DNA of 64,000 bases from NCBI GenBank assembly GCA_016703965.1, contig JADJBB010000002.1:62001-126000 (forward strand), in the 5' to 3' direction. Of this stretch, positions 1 to 10,300 are shown piece by piece; position 1 is the stretch's first letter; every line of letters starts with the position of its first letter. Source of the DNA: Acidobacteriota bacterium. Its GTDB lineage: Bacteria; Acidobacteriota; Blastocatellia; Pyrinomonadales; Pyrinomonadaceae. Below the pieces are notes generated by a model, which ran no database searches, was not told where the DNA came from, and saw only the letters and a program-made list of their open reading frames with translations. The position numbers and the translations under genes are program-made.

Positions 1-2
1 AT

Positions 3-392
3 CGTGACCGTTCGCCTCAGCAAGTTCGTACGGATGTCACATTTGCGGGCAGCCTCGCGTACGTGAGCATTTTTGACGCCGTGCAGGTGATCGAGAGTGC
101 GAAAATGACCGGCCTGTGCATCATCAAATCCGACCTACACATGGGCAGCGTTTCCTTTAACGAAGGCAAGATCGTTGATGCCGAATGCAATGGAGCTAAT
201 GGCCACGCGGCTTTTCGCGACCTGATCGAGATCAACTCCGGCACTTTTGAGTTCAATATTTCCGAAAAGGAATTCCCGATCGTGATCGCTATCACGAGTA
301 ATACCAACTTCCTTCTCGACGTACTCACCGAACTCGATAATGAACGGGCCGAAAAGCAAGGCTTACGGAGTGTCGGTGACGAATTGATGTAG
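3..392 (+). CDS. DUF4388 (PATAN-type) protein, 5' end outside the window
   Basis: The frame is open from the first bases of the window, so the gene is 5'-truncated. The visible part is one DUF4388 domain: an F-x-G-S-L opening, a hydrophobic helix (DAVQVIESAKMTGL), a glycine-rich strand, then a G-K-I-V-D-A turn and G-x-F-x-F near the end. DUF4388/PATAN domains are small sensor or interaction modules, often found in gliding, chemotaxis-like or two-component proteins, but no partner domain is visible here. A GTG at 63 could start a shorter product, but it lies inside the conserved domain, so a start upstream of the window is more likely. The next gene, smc, begins 235 bp downstream. Confidence 0.75.
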   Translation, partial: RDRSPQQVRTDVTFAGSLAYVSIFDAVQVIESAKMTGLCIIKSDLHMGSVSFNEGKIVDAECNGANGHAAFRDLIEINSGTFEFNISEKEFPIVIAITSNTNFLLDVLTELDNERAEKQGLRSVGDELM

Positions 393-627
393 GCTGTGCG
401 TCTGCCTGCTCAGATCGACATTCTTTTGCCGATTTGCCGGGAACGCAGGTTCCTCCGGCGTGACGACGTTGAGGCAATACTCAAGTGAGTTTACCTGACG
501 TTCTCTACACCCGCCGAAGTGGCGGCGTTGCGGGCGAGGGCAACTGCGTTCCAGTGGTTTCAAAGGTTGACTTCGACGGCCCAATCCTACAAAATATAGT
601 GCTCAACACAACTCACAGCACTATAGA
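393..627. other. Intergenic region upstream of smc, no gene recognised
   Basis: This 235-bp gap contains only a 31-codon open frame starting GTG near 396 and short frames without family resemblance. A segment around 545-590 superficially resembles a tRNA anticodon region but does not fold into a cloverleaf. I see no convincing promoter hexamers. Confidence 0.4.
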
Positions 628-3600
628 ATGTTTAAGCTTCAGCGTCTCGAAATATCAGGTTTTAAATCATTTGCCGACTACACTGAGATAGTTTTTACCG
701 GCAGCGGCATCACTGCGGTGGTAGGGCCAAACGGCTGCGGCAAGTCAAACGTCTCTGACGCAATGTCGTGGGTGCTCGGCGAGCAGCGTGCAAAATCGCT
801 TCGCGGCGGCGAAATGAAGGATGTCGTTTTTGCCGGAACCCGCAGCCGAAAACCGGGCGGAATGGCTGAGGTCGTCCTGCATCTTGTCCGCGACGATACC
901 GTTTTCGATGGCGACGATCACGAGCTTTCCGATATCGATCAGGCTCTATCTGGTATCGATGAAGCCGCGGTCGACATGGATGAGATCGAAGGCATCGAGC
1001 CGGAATTGGAGGAGATCGCTGCTCAGGTTTCTGACGAGCAGAACGGATTTCACGACGATCAGGCGGTAGAAGGCGAACCGATCGAAGCGGTGAAGGCGAT
1101 GGCTGTCGGTTCGACGCAGGTGCTTGAGAGCAAGATAAAAACGAAGCGTCACTGGCGTCCGCGTTCTTTCGCCCTGGATTTTGCTCCGGGCGAGGCGGTT
1201 TCGGTCACGCGGCGCTTGTATATGTCGGGCGAGAGTGAATATCAGCTCAACGGCAAAACGTGCCGTTTGCGCGACATTACCGATCTCTTTGCCGGTACGG
1301 GTTTGTCAGGTGCCCATTACGCGATCATCGAACAGGGACGTATCGGGCAGATCCTGTCGGCAAAACCGGCCGACCGCCGCAACCTAATTGAGGAGGCGGC
1401 CGGGATCTCAAAATTCCGTGCCCGCCAGCGCGCTGCGGAATCGCGTCTCGACAGTGCAAAATCGAACCTGAGCCGTATCTTCGACATCATTTCTGAGGTC
1501 GAAACGCAGGTCAATTCACTTCGTCGGCAAGCTGCGAAAACACGGCGGTTCAAGATCCTGCAGGAAGAGTTTCGCGAACTTCTCCGCCAGCTTTATGCGG
1601 CTGAAGGGCGATATTTGACCGATCTTTCAAACGAACTGGCGATCCAGCTTGGTCGATCAGAAGAGATCGAGGCGGAACTCCAGGCCCAGGTCAAAGCAAA
1701 GGAAGATGCAGCTCGTGACGCGACGCAAAAGGCCCGCGATGCTGAGGAAAGCCTTGCTGAGCTTCGAAAAATACACGCTAATAACATCCTCGAACGCGAC
1801 CGTGCCGAAAGAGAACACATCTATAAGTCCGATCAGATCGTAGGGCTGAACACCCGGTGCGAAGCGCTGCGGGCTGAGATCAAGGTCAGCAAAGAGCGTC
1901 ATGCTTCGCTCGGTGACGAGCTGGAAAAGCTGCGAAAAGACGAGCAGAATGAGACGGCGGAATACGCCAAGGCAGAAGCAATTCTCCGGAGTTCCGAAGA
2001 CGAGCACCGCAAGGAAGCGGCTTCGCTGGCAGCGATCGAAGGTACGATCGAAAAACTCCGCAGCGAACTGATGCAGCACACAGGTGCGGCCGAGCGATTT
2101 GATGAGATATCGCGGCAACTCGAGAACAACCTCGAACGCCTCGAAATGCGTGCCGACGGGCTGCAGAAAGAAGGGTATCGAGCAGAAGAAACATTCGCCG
2201 CGAATCAGAAGCAGGCCGACGAACTCGCTCAAAATCTGACTTCGGAAGAAGGTAAACTTAAGGAGTTGAACGCTGAGAAAGATCTTCTTGTGGCGGCGAC
2301 GAACGAAGCCCGCAACGTTGTTCGAACTGCAGAGGCCGAACTCAAAACTCTAAATGACGAGCATTCGGCAAAGCGTCACAGGCTCGCGACCCTGCGTGAA
2401 CTTGAAGAAAAGAAAGCCGTTTACACTCCGCAGGTGCAGAAGTTGTTCGCGGAGCAGAAAAATATTGGCGTAAATCTCGCCGGTGTCTTGGCCGACCGGT
2501 TGAACGTCGATCGCGAAGCTGAAACGGCTGTCGAGATGCTCTTTGGTAATTTTTTGGAAGCTGTCGTAGTCGAATCCGTCAGGGATGCAAAGCTGGTTTC
2601 TAATTGGTTAAAAACGAACGACATCGGCCGCACAGCGATGATCATCCTGCCGAAGGATTTAGAAGCAGGAACTGATAAGGCAAGAACAGGTGATGGCTCT
2701 ATGGCAGATCATCTTGGAGTATCAGGTGAACTCGCTAAGGTCTTGCAGCAGATATTTCCGCGAGAGATGTCGGCGAGGCTTGTGAAGGATCTCGACCAGA
2801 AGGTTTCCGATGGCGAGTTACTTGTCAATTACGAGGGCGACCTGCTACTTGGCGGACGGATGTTTGTGGGCGGAAAGCAGAAATCGACGGGAAAAAATTC
2901 CTCTCTGCTCGCGTTCAAACGCGAGTTGAGTCAACTCGGCAAGGAATGTACACGGCTTGAGGCGGCGATCGAAAAGGCTAACGCCGTAGTCGAGAGGGCG
3001 AAAGCGAGCCTAGTTGACAGCGAGAGCAAAACGGTCGATCTGCAGTCGCTGATCATCAAGGTCGATCGCGGTATTCACGGCCTGCAGATCCAGGTTCACG
3101 CCGCCCGTGAGGAGATCGCGAGGGCAGAGCGGCACCGCAAGGTCGTATCAGACGAAGCCGGACAGATCCGCTCGGAGATCGAAGAAGTTAAACAGCGGCG
3201 TGCCGATGCGATTTCGAACAAGCAGAGTGCTGAGGACGCGAGAACAGAAACGTCGGCGAGACTTGACTCTGTCGGCCTCGAACTCCACGTTGCTCGCGAA
3301 AAGGCCGAAGCAGCGATCGCGATCCTCAATGATAAACGCATGATCGCCGCGACATCTGACGAACGTCGGCGCTCAGCGGTGTCGGCTCTTCGTCGGGTAG
3401 AGAACGAACATCGTGAGATCGAATCCCGAATAGCCGTGCAGAATCTCGAATTGACCGAGGCCGAGGCGAAGATCAAAGATCTGCGCGATTCCATCAATGA
3501 GATCACTGATCGCATTTCGTCCGCTGGCACTGAGATCGAGAAGGAAAATACGGAACTTGCAGCCGCGATCGCCGGTTTGGCTGCGGCCCGAGAGCTTTCA

Positions 3601-4437
3601 GATAAGACCAGCGAGGAACTTGCCGACATCAACCGCCGCACTGTCGAGGCGAGAAACGAGAAAGCCGAGGTCGAGATCCGTCAGGCCGAGGCTCTGACGC
3701 GGTTACGAAATGCGAGCGATAACTGTCAGCAGGAATTGAACATTCCACTTGTAGAATTGGTCGAAAACACCGAGCCGAATGAGAATTTCGTACTCGAAAA
3801 TGCCCGTCGCGATGCGGATGATCTGCGGGAGAAACTCGATAATTTTGGTGCGATCAACATGCTCGCTCTCGAAGAGCTCGGCGAGGCGGAAGAAAGGCAT
3901 TTGTTCCTGACGTCGCAGCGGACCGACATTATAGATAGTATCCAGGCAACCGAAGAAGCACTGAAAGAGATCAAGCAGCGGTCGCGCGAACGATTTAGAT
4001 CAGCATTTGAAGCGATCAACGAGCATTTCAAGCAGTTTTTCCTCGATATGTTTGGCGGGGGCCGCGGCGAGATGACCTTGTTGGAGTCGGACGATATTTT
4101 AGAGGCCGGGATCGAAGTTGTCGCTCAGCCGCCGGGCAAGCGTCTGCAGAATATTATGCTGCTTTCTGGCGGCGAAAAGGCAATGACCGCGATAGCTCTG
4201 GTGCTTGCGATATTCAAATACCGCCCCTCACCATTTTGTCTGCTTGACGAAGTTGATGCTCCGCTTGACGATGCTAACGTCGGACGTTTCGCCACTAAGA
4301 TCGCGGAAATGTCTGAGAAGACACAGTTTATCGTGATTACTCACAACAAACGCACGATGGAGGCGGCAAGAGCCTTGTATGGCGTTACTATGCAGGAGGC
4401 TGGCGTCTCTAAGGTAGTTTCGGTTAAATTCGAGTAA
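628..4437 (+). CDS. smc: Chromosome segregation protein SMC
   Basis: SMC proteins are long ATPases that, with ScpA/ScpB, form the ring complex that organises and separates chromosomes. The 1269-residue product has the full layout: an N-terminal head with Walker A GPNGCGKS at residues 33-40, a long heptad-rich coiled coil, a hinge around 640-810, a returning coiled coil, and the C-terminal head with the ABC signature LLSGGEKA followed by Walker B CLLDEVDAPLDD. One oddity lies in the N-terminal head: between the strand ending LHLVRDD (about residue 90) and SVTRRLYMSGESEY (about 192) there are roughly 75-85 extra residues, very acidic at first and then basic. Family members usually have a short loop here. 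ATG at 628 immediately precedes the canonical FKLQRLEISGFKSF start. Confidence 0.97.
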   Translation: MFKLQRLEISGFKSFADYTEIVFTGSGITAVVGPNGCGKSNVSDAMSWVLGEQRAKSLRGGEMKDVVFAGTRSRKPGGMAEVVLHLVRDDTVFDGDDHELSDIDQALSGIDEAAVDMDEIEGIEPELEEIAAQVSDEQNGFHDDQAVEGEPIEAVKAMAVGSTQVLESKIKTKRHWRPRSFALDFAPGEAVSVTRRLYMSGESEYQLNGKTCRLRDITDLFAGTGLSGAHYAIIEQGRIGQILSAKPADRRNLIEEAAGISKFRARQRAAESRLDSAKSNLSRIFDIISEVETQVNSLRRQAAKTRRFKILQEEFRELLRQLYAAEGRYLTDLSNELAIQLGRSEEIEAELQAQVKAKEDAARDATQKARDAEESLAELRKIHANNILERDRAEREHIYKSDQIVGLNTRCEALRAEIKVSKERHASLGDELEKLRKDEQNETAEYAKAEAILRSSEDEHRKEAASLAAIEGTIEKLRSELMQHTGAAERFDEISRQLENNLERLEMRADGLQKEGYRAEETFAANQKQADELAQNLTSEEGKLKELNAEKDLLVAATNEARNVVRTAEAELKTLNDEHSAKRHRLATLRELEEKKAVYTPQVQKLFAEQKNIGVNLAGVLADRLNVDREAETAVEMLFGNFLEAVVVESVRDAKLVSNWLKTNDIGRTAMIILPKDLEAGTDKARTGDGSMADHLGVSGELAKVLQQIFPREMSARLVKDLDQKVSDGELLVNYEGDLLLGGRMFVGGKQKSTGKNSSLLAFKRELSQLGKECTRLEAAIEKANAVVERAKASLVDSESKTVDLQSLIIKVDRGIHGLQIQVHAAREEIARAERHRKVVSDEAGQIRSEIEEVKQRRADAISNKQSAEDARTETSARLDSVGLELHVAREKAEAAIAILNDKRMIAATSDERRRSAVSALRRVENEHREIESRIAVQNLELTEAEAKIKDLRDSINEITDRISSAGTEIEKENTELAAAIAGLAAARELSDKTSEELADINRRTVEARNEKAEVEIRQAEALTRLRNASDNCQQELNIPLVELVENTEPNENFVLENARRDADDLREKLDNFGAINMLALEELGEAEERHLFLTSQRTDIIDSIQATEEALKEIKQRSRERFRSAFEAINEHFKQFFLDMFGGGRGEMTLLESDDILEAGIEVVAQPPGKRLQNIMLLSGGEKAMTAIALVLAIFKYRPSPFCLLDEVDAPLDDANVGRFATKIAEMSEKTQFIVITHNKRTMEAARALYGVTMQEAGVSKVVSVKFE

Positions 4438-4523
4438 CCAACCGCATTCTTTAAGGCAGCATCAAAGACAATTGCTACGAGTAAAACTAGCTATTTTTCA
4501 AGACTTCGGTAGGATTGTCAGGA

Positions 4524-5309
4524 ATGAAAATACCCACAAAACTATCCCTTTGCCTGCTGTTTATAGGGCTCTTAGCTATAACGGGAGCGGCACAAAAGAA
4601 AGCCAACGCAAGGGCTGTTCCAACGCCCCAGCCTACTCAGGAACCGACCGTTCCTGCGGCTGGCAAGCGTAATGAACGACCCGATACTGCTCCTTCGAAG
4701 TCCTCCAAAGAGAGCGAAACTTCCTCTCCAGCGACACACTTCTACGAATTCACACGCCCAGGCTTTTCCTACGGAGAGATCGTAATTGAGCACGATGATG
4801 TCGGGAAAGGAAAGATCTCCTTTCTAAAGGACGGATACGATGAGATGCTCACGGACCCGATCCAACTCTCGGCTGTCACCCTCAAAAAGATAACCGAAGT
4901 TCTTTCCGAGCTTAATTATCTCGATTCGACCGAGGATTATCAGTACATGCGTGACTATTCGCATCTTGGCAACCTTACATTTACGTTGAAGCAGGGTGGA
5001 CGTGCGCGAACCGTCAAATATAACTGGACCGAGAATAAAGGAGCGAAAGCCCTGATGGACGAATATCGGCGGATCTCTAATGAATACACGTGGCGTTTTG
5101 AGATCCTGCTCGCGCGGCAGAACATGCCGCTTCAGACACCCAGCTTGATGGATGCCATTGATTCCTATTATCGCCGCGGCGAGATCTCAGATCCGGTTCA
5201 CCTTGTGCCGTTCTTAACGGAACTTTCGAATGATGAACGGCTCCCTCTAATGGCTCGCAACCGCGGGACCAAGCTTATAAAAGAGATCGAAAAGAGCAAG
5301 AAGCCGTGA
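4524..5309 (+). CDS. Secreted protein of unknown function
   Basis: I do not recognise a family. The product of about 261 residues opens with a lysine-containing n-region and a hydrophobic signal sequence (about residues 1-22, ending near TGAAQ). A Pro/Lys/Ser-rich low-complexity linker follows to about residue 70, then a globular domain of mixed strands and helices. I chose ATG 4524 rather than the in-frame TTG at 4515 because a TAGGA ribosome site at 4510-4514 sits 9 bases before the ATG and overlaps the TTG. It lies 86 bp after smc on the same strand and may share its transcript. Periplasmic or outer-membrane location is inferred from the signal peptide only. Confidence 0.7.
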   Translation: MKIPTKLSLCLLFIGLLAITGAAQKKANARAVPTPQPTQEPTVPAAGKRNERPDTAPSKSSKESETSSPATHFYEFTRPGFSYGEIVIEHDDVGKGKISFLKDGYDEMLTDPIQLSAVTLKKITEVLSELNYLDSTEDYQYMRDYSHLGNLTFTLKQGGRARTVKYNWTENKGAKALMDEYRRISNEYTWRFEILLARQNMPLQTPSLMDAIDSYYRRGEISDPVHLVPFLTELSNDERLPLMARNRGTKLIKEIEKSKKP

Positions 5310-5335
5310 CGGCTGAGAAAAGAAATGAGTTGCTC

Positions 5336-5355
5336 CGCGGAAATGTTCTTCCGCG
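5336..5355. terminator. Possible weak hairpin terminator between convergent genes
   Basis: A perfect 7-bp inverted repeat (CGCGGAA / TTCCGCG, loop ATGTTC) sits between the ends of two convergent genes. No clean U-run follows on either strand, so termination is only a guess from position. Confidence 0.3.
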
Positions 5356-5383
5356 TCGCAGCTTATTTTGTTCGCGCGCGTTG

Positions 5384-5905
5384 CTAGTTCGACAAAGGAG
5401 ATCCGTCGGTCGGTACTCGAACACCAGGACCTAAGCCAGCGACCGGCGGACTGCCGCCTAGTTTATAATAGATCGCACCCATTTCGTTGCAATAAAAGGA
5501 AAGTGATCCTGTTTGTGTCGCCCCGGACGCTACGATTGGAGCCGCCATGACGTTCCAATTCGGCAGAGTTCCGCCTAATGAACCTGGGTCCTGATCGATC
5601 GAGAAACTGTATCCCGACTTAACGCACGGATCAGCCGCGCAGCCAAGAGATCTGTCAACGATACCGCTGCTGCTGAGCTGTGCCAGATTGTCGGCATAGA
5701 AGCCATTACCCTCGGTCGCACGGTAAGTCGCCTGAGCACCAAAAATTACCCGTACTGAGCTTACGGCGCTGGCCTCGTTGGCTGACCGCCGTGACGCCAT
5801 AAGATTTGGAATAGCGATCGCCGCAATGATACCAATGATCACCACAACGATCAATAGTTCGATCAGTGAGAATCCTTGATCGAAGGATCCAGTGTGTTTA
5901 CGCAT
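5384..5905 (-). CDS. Type IV pilin-like prepilin
   Basis: The 173-residue product has a class III prepilin leader: an 11-residue basic leader ending in Gly11, then F-S-L-I-E with the conserved Glu at +5 (E16), then an uninterrupted hydrophobic helix to IPNL. This is the hallmark of PilA/GspG-type subunits cleaved and methylated by PilD and assembled into a pilus or pseudopilus. The C-terminal part carries a Cys pair (CAADPC) that may form a loop. The start at 5905 is supported by GAGGAAAA 6-8 bases upstream. The promoter region has a sigma-54-like element, typical of pilA genes. The length fits a minor or major pilin; the two cannot be told apart from sequence alone. Confidence 0.9.
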   Translation of the reverse strand: MRKHTGSFDQGFSLIELLIVVVIIGIIAAIAIPNLMASRRSANEASAVSSVRVIFGAQATYRATEGNGFYADNLAQLSSSGIVDRSLGCAADPCVKSGYSFSIDQDPGSLGGTLPNWNVMAAPIVASGATQTGSLSFYCNEMGAIYYKLGGSPPVAGLGPGVRVPTDGSPLSN

Positions 5906-5950
5906 AAAAATTTTCCTCAGAGAATGAGGAACCCCCGCCGACGTGGAAGT

Positions 5951-5965
5951 TCAATTTTTATGCCA
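5951..5965 (-). promoter_or_regulatory. Sigma-54-like promoter of the pilin gene (imperfect)
   Basis: Read on the minus strand, TGGCAT-AAAAA-TTGA lies about 46 bases before the pilin ATG. The -24 half is good and the spacing is right, but the -12 half has GA where GC is expected, so it is a weak match. pilA genes are commonly RpoN-dependent. The 10-mer ATATACGAAT at 5970-5979 just upstream also occurs twice in the control region at 49334-49396. Confidence 0.4.
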
Positions 5966-6114
5966 GTTGATATACGAATAAAATCAACAACTTACGGAAG
6001 GAAAGAATCCGGGGAGTTAGGTAAAATGACAAAAAATGTTACAAAATAGTGACATTGCACGGGATATTCTTGCCATCGCTAGTATTCATTTGGGAAGAAT
6101 TTAAGGTGTTTAAG

Positions 6115-7236
6115 TTACCTCGTTATCGTGCCGTCATCTGCTATCTTTGGAGCGTTCTGGCCGAAATCGGCGGTCGAGAGGCTTCGAACCAGACGCGTCG
6201 ACGCACCGGTTGGTTCGAGAGCTGGAATGCCGCGGCCTTCGAGCTTGACGCTGTTGATCTTGCCGCTTATGAACCTTCCTTCGGCGTCGAGGGTTGTTTC
6301 GAGGATCATGCTCATCGCGGTTTCGCCAGCGAGTTGGAACCATCCATAGGTCGCGAAATTACCGAGCGAATATGCTATCAGGCGATCTTTGTAGATCTCT
6401 AGACCTCGCATGACGTGCGGGCCGTGGCCGAGAACCAGATCGGCTCCGGCGTCTATTACTGTGTGGGTGAATGCGGGTAGATTGCCACGGTTCTCGCCAA
6501 GAAAGATCTCGCTGCTGTTTGGTACGTGCTGCTTATCCGTACCCTCGGCTCCACCGTGAAAAGAGACAATGACCATATCCGCATTCTTGCTTGCCTCGAC
6601 AACAAGAGATCGGGCTCCCGCGAGATCGTTAATGCTGGGCATGCCGTTGTTATGGCCGAAAGCAACGAAGCCTACACGCTTTCCTTTAACATCAAGATAG
6701 GCGATAGTCGCTGGCGGCTGCAGACTGCCCGCGTACTTTATGCCCTGTTCATCGAGAACTTTTTGGGTACTGATACGCCCAACTTCGCCAAAATCACCGG
6801 CATGGTTATTGGCAACGCTCATTACATCAAAGCCTGCGGCTTTAAGATATTTCCCATAACGCGTCGGGACGCGGAACGCGAAACACTTCGTTGAACCGGG
6901 TCTACATTTTGCAGATACGCCGGTGTCAGTGATCGGGCCTTCAAGATTACCAAATGCGATATCCGCTGCTGAAAGGATCGGTGTGACGTCCTTAAGCATA
7001 TCGACGCCGTCATTCGGCGGCATTCGGCTGTCGTTAGGAAAGGGGGAACCGAGCATAATGTCACCTACGGCGGCAACGGTGATCGGTTCGGTGTTCTTTG
7101 GAGTAGCCTCGGCCTTCGGTTTTTCTCCGTTCACCGGTACTTCGCTTCCCACTATCTTTGGCTGGCATGCCATAACCGCCAAGGTAGAAAAAACGAGAGC
7201 AATGATCGTGATCGATGTGGACCGGAGGTGTTTCAT
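6115..7236 (-). CDS. CapA-family lipoprotein (poly-gamma-glutamate synthesis protein-like)
   Basis: CapA/PgsA-type proteins are metallophosphoesterase-like enzymes named for capsule poly-gamma-glutamate export; most members are of unknown substrate. The 373-residue product opens with a signal sequence ending V-M-A-C, with Cys24 as the probable lipidation site. The domain follows from about residue 50: VAAVGDIMLG, then NLEGPITD, SVANNHAGDFG and SFHGGAEG, which carry the metal- and phosphate-binding residues of the family. No capB or capC lies nearby, so a capsule role is not supported by context. The gene is divergent from nothing close and ends 210 bp before the pilin start. An envelope-anchored hydrolase is the safest reading. 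Confidence 0.88.
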   Translation of the reverse strand: MKHLRSTSITIIALVFSTLAVMACQPKIVGSEVPVNGEKPKAEATPKNTEPITVAAVGDIMLGSPFPNDSRMPPNDGVDMLKDVTPILSAADIAFGNLEGPITDTGVSAKCRPGSTKCFAFRVPTRYGKYLKAAGFDVMSVANNHAGDFGEVGRISTQKVLDEQGIKYAGSLQPPATIAYLDVKGKRVGFVAFGHNNGMPSINDLAGARSLVVEASKNADMVIVSFHGGAEGTDKQHVPNSSEIFLGENRGNLPAFTHTVIDAGADLVLGHGPHVMRGLEIYKDRLIAYSLGNFATYGWFQLAGETAMSMILETTLDAEGRFISGKINSVKLEGRGIPALEPTGASTRLVRSLSTADFGQNAPKIADDGTITR

Positions 7237-7307
7237 ACGGAGATTTTCGCACTAAATCGCTTTAATGCAAACTTCGGTGAGAAAAAATCCTAGCCCGAAA
7301 AACCAAT

Positions 7308-7357
7308 AAAAGGCCACGAAACGTGGGAGCAACACTCTCTCCGTTTCGTGGCCTTTT
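7308..7357 (-). terminator. Rho-independent terminator of the oxoglutarate dehydrogenase gene
   Basis: A perfect 16-bp stem (7308-7323 with 7342-7357, loop 18 nt) begins about 20 bases after the stop codon at 7377. Read leftwards it ends in TTTT-ATTGGTTTTT. The stem can extend further through CCCGAAA/TTTCGGG. Confidence 0.8.
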
Positions 7358-7376
7358 AGTGTTATTTCGGGGTTCC

Positions 7377-10300
7377 CTATTCGGTTGCCGCGAACGTACT
7401 GTTCGTACCGATCGATAGCGATCCGTTGACCAGTTGAGCCTGCTCCAGGTTGTGAATAGCATACGAACCTGTCGCCGGCGATGCCGAGGCAGCCCGGCCG
7501 ATGTAAGCGATCGTTTTGCCGGCTGGCAAGATATTTCGCAGACGCGGTTCAACGAACGTCCAGCCGCCCATATTTTGCGGTTCTTCCTGGGTCCAAACTA
7601 CCTCAGTCGCATTTGGATACGATGCGAGAACCTCAGTTAGCTTGGAAGTAGGGAAGGGGTAGAACTGTTCCAACCGAACTACTGCTACATCAGTGCTGTC
7701 ACTTGCCTCACGAGCAGCCTCGAGATCATAAAATACCTTTCCGCTGCACAGGACAATACGCTTTACATTTGACCTGTCCGTGATGCGAGCGTCGTCTATC
7801 ACGGGCTGGAAGCCGCCATGCTCTAGTTCCGCCATCGTTGAGCTTGCGGCCGGAAGACGCAAAAGGCTCTTCGGTGTCATCACGATCAGCGGGCGAACGA
7901 TATCCTGCTTGACCTGACGGCGAAGCAGATGGAAATACTGAGCCGGCGTCGTCGGATAGCAAACCTGCAAATTGTTCTCGGCGCAAAGCTGTAGATATCG
8001 CTCAAGACGTGCCGACGAATGCTCAGGTCCCTGGCCTTCGTAACCGTGCGGCAGCAGCATAACGAGACGGCATTTCTGCTGCCATTTATCCTCAGCCGCT
8101 GAAATGTACTGGTCGATCATGATCTGTGAGCCGTTTGAGAAATCGCCGAACTGAGCTTCCCACGCTACCAGGTGATCCTGCGAAATTACCGAATAGCCGT
8201 ACTCAAAACCAAGCACACCGTATTCCGACAGTGAACTGTCGAAAATGTATGCCCGGGCAAACGGATTAGATTCATTCCTTAGTTCGTTGAGCGGAGCCCA
8301 GCGATCGCCGGTCATCGTGTCGTACATCGAGGCATGGCGCTGAGAGAAAGTTCCGCGACCGGAATCCTGTCCGCTGAAACGCACCGGGATACCTTCCAGA
8401 ACCAGGGATCCGATCGCCATTGCTTCGCCAAAGCCCCAATCCATCGGAACTTCGCCGGCTCCCATCTTTGCACGCTTTGCCAACTGGCCGACCATTTTCG
8501 GATTGATGTTGAAATCCTCCGGCACAAGCGAGATCTTGTCAGAAACGCGTTTAAGTGTCTCTGCCGGAACGCCGGTCTCAAGTACGCCAGAACCGTCTTC
8601 ATCAACCGGATGAGCCGCAAGAACAGCTCTCGCAGGTTTCTTTGCCGCGATCTCTTTCGCTCTCGCGAGAATACCTTCGTACTTTTCTACTACCCTGTCG
8701 GTCATCGCGGTCAAGTCGCTCTCGGTGATCACGCCTTCGCGGATCAATTGCTGAGCGTAAAGGTGACGCGTTCCGGGATGGGCTTTGACGCGGGCGTACA
8801 TAACAGGCTGCGTATAGCTCGGTTCGTCGCCCTCGTTATGGCCGAGGCGGCGGAAACCGACCAGGTCGAGCACCACGTCTTTATCGAACTCGCGGCGGTA
8901 ATCAAGGACGATCTGTACCACGCGGTATGCGGCTTCCGGGTCGTCGCCATTTATATGAAAAACTGGCGACTGCGTAGTATGAGCCGCGTCGGTCGAGTAT
9001 ATCGAACTACGGCTGAGGCCCGGCGAGGTTGTAAATCCGATCTGGTTGTTGATCACCATGTGGATCGTACCGCCCGTGCGGTAGCCTGGAAGCCCGGCGA
9101 GCTGAAGGGTTTCCATCACAACCCCTTGTCCGGCAAACGCGGCATCACCATGCAGAAGCAGCGGCAGAATGTGTTTGTAGGTTTCTTGACGCTCCATGCC
9201 TTCACCGTCGCGGAGGTAATCCTGACGTGCACGAACCATACCTTCGACGACGGGATTTACGGTTTCCAGATGGCTCGGATTGCATGAAAGCTGGATAATT
9301 AACTCGCGGCCGGCCTTCGTCACTTTCTTGCCGATTGCGCCCTGGTGATATTTCACATCGCCTTCATCGGCGGGGAAGTTGGGGTGCGATGTTCCCTCAA
9401 AAACTGTGAAGATGCGTTCGGCCATTTCACCGGTTTCCGGGTCGCCAATTATGTTGGATAGCACGTTCAGACGCCCGCGATGGGCCATTCCCATGTAGAT
9501 CTCGTCCACACCGCGAGCGGAAGCTCCCTCAACAAGCTGGTCGAGCATCGGGATGACGGTTTCACAGCCTTCGAGCGAGAATCGTTTTTGCCCAAGATAT
9601 TTTTTGTGAAGAAACTGTTCAAATTGCTCTGCCTCGATGAGTTTCTGAAGCAGTTCCTTCTTAGTCTCCACCGGCAGCGGTTGGGTGTCGACGAATTGTT
9701 CGCGAACCTTCTGCCGCATCCAGTTTTTCTGCTCGTTGCTCTGAATGTGACGGTATTCGATACCGACTTTTCCGCAGTAAGCTTTGCGCAATATCTCGAT
9801 GATCCGTCTGAGCGTCGCAGTTTTCTCTCCATGCAGGCCGCCGGTGATGAATTCGCGGTCGAGGTCCCAGATCGTAAGGCCAAAGTTCTCGAGGTCGAGT
9901 TCCGAGGCGTGCTGCAGCGTCATTTTGAGCGGATCAATATCTGCAAGCAGGTGCCCGAGGGAACGATACGCGTTGATCATCTGCAGAACATTTGCCTGTT
10001 TCTCAACCTGTTCTCGATCGGCGCCAAAAAGGTTCGGGTTATAATCCTCAGCCCACCGCAGGGGCGGAAAGTTGATCTCGAAATCGGCAAAGATCGCGTC
10101 GTAAAAATTGTGACTTCCTTTCAGGAATTCGTGGATCTTCGCAAGGAACATTCCGCTTTCGGCTCCCTGGATCACGCGGTGATCATATGTACTCGTGATC
10201 GTCACGATACGGCTGATGCCGATCTGCGAAAGAGCAGCGTTGGTCATTGCCTGATACTCGGCCGGATATTCGATCGCACCGGTCGCAATTATCGCGCTTT

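Noticed and set aside
545..600. Possible tRNA-Sec remnant upstream of smc (TTTCAAA and GACTTCGAC strings).
   Set aside because: No acceptor stem or T-arm with GGTTCGA can be folded around it, so it is not a tRNA.
8334..9287. Long plus-strand frames inside the oxoglutarate dehydrogenase gene (also 9480-10313).
   Set aside because: They are antisense shadows of a clear minus-strand gene with no family resemblance.
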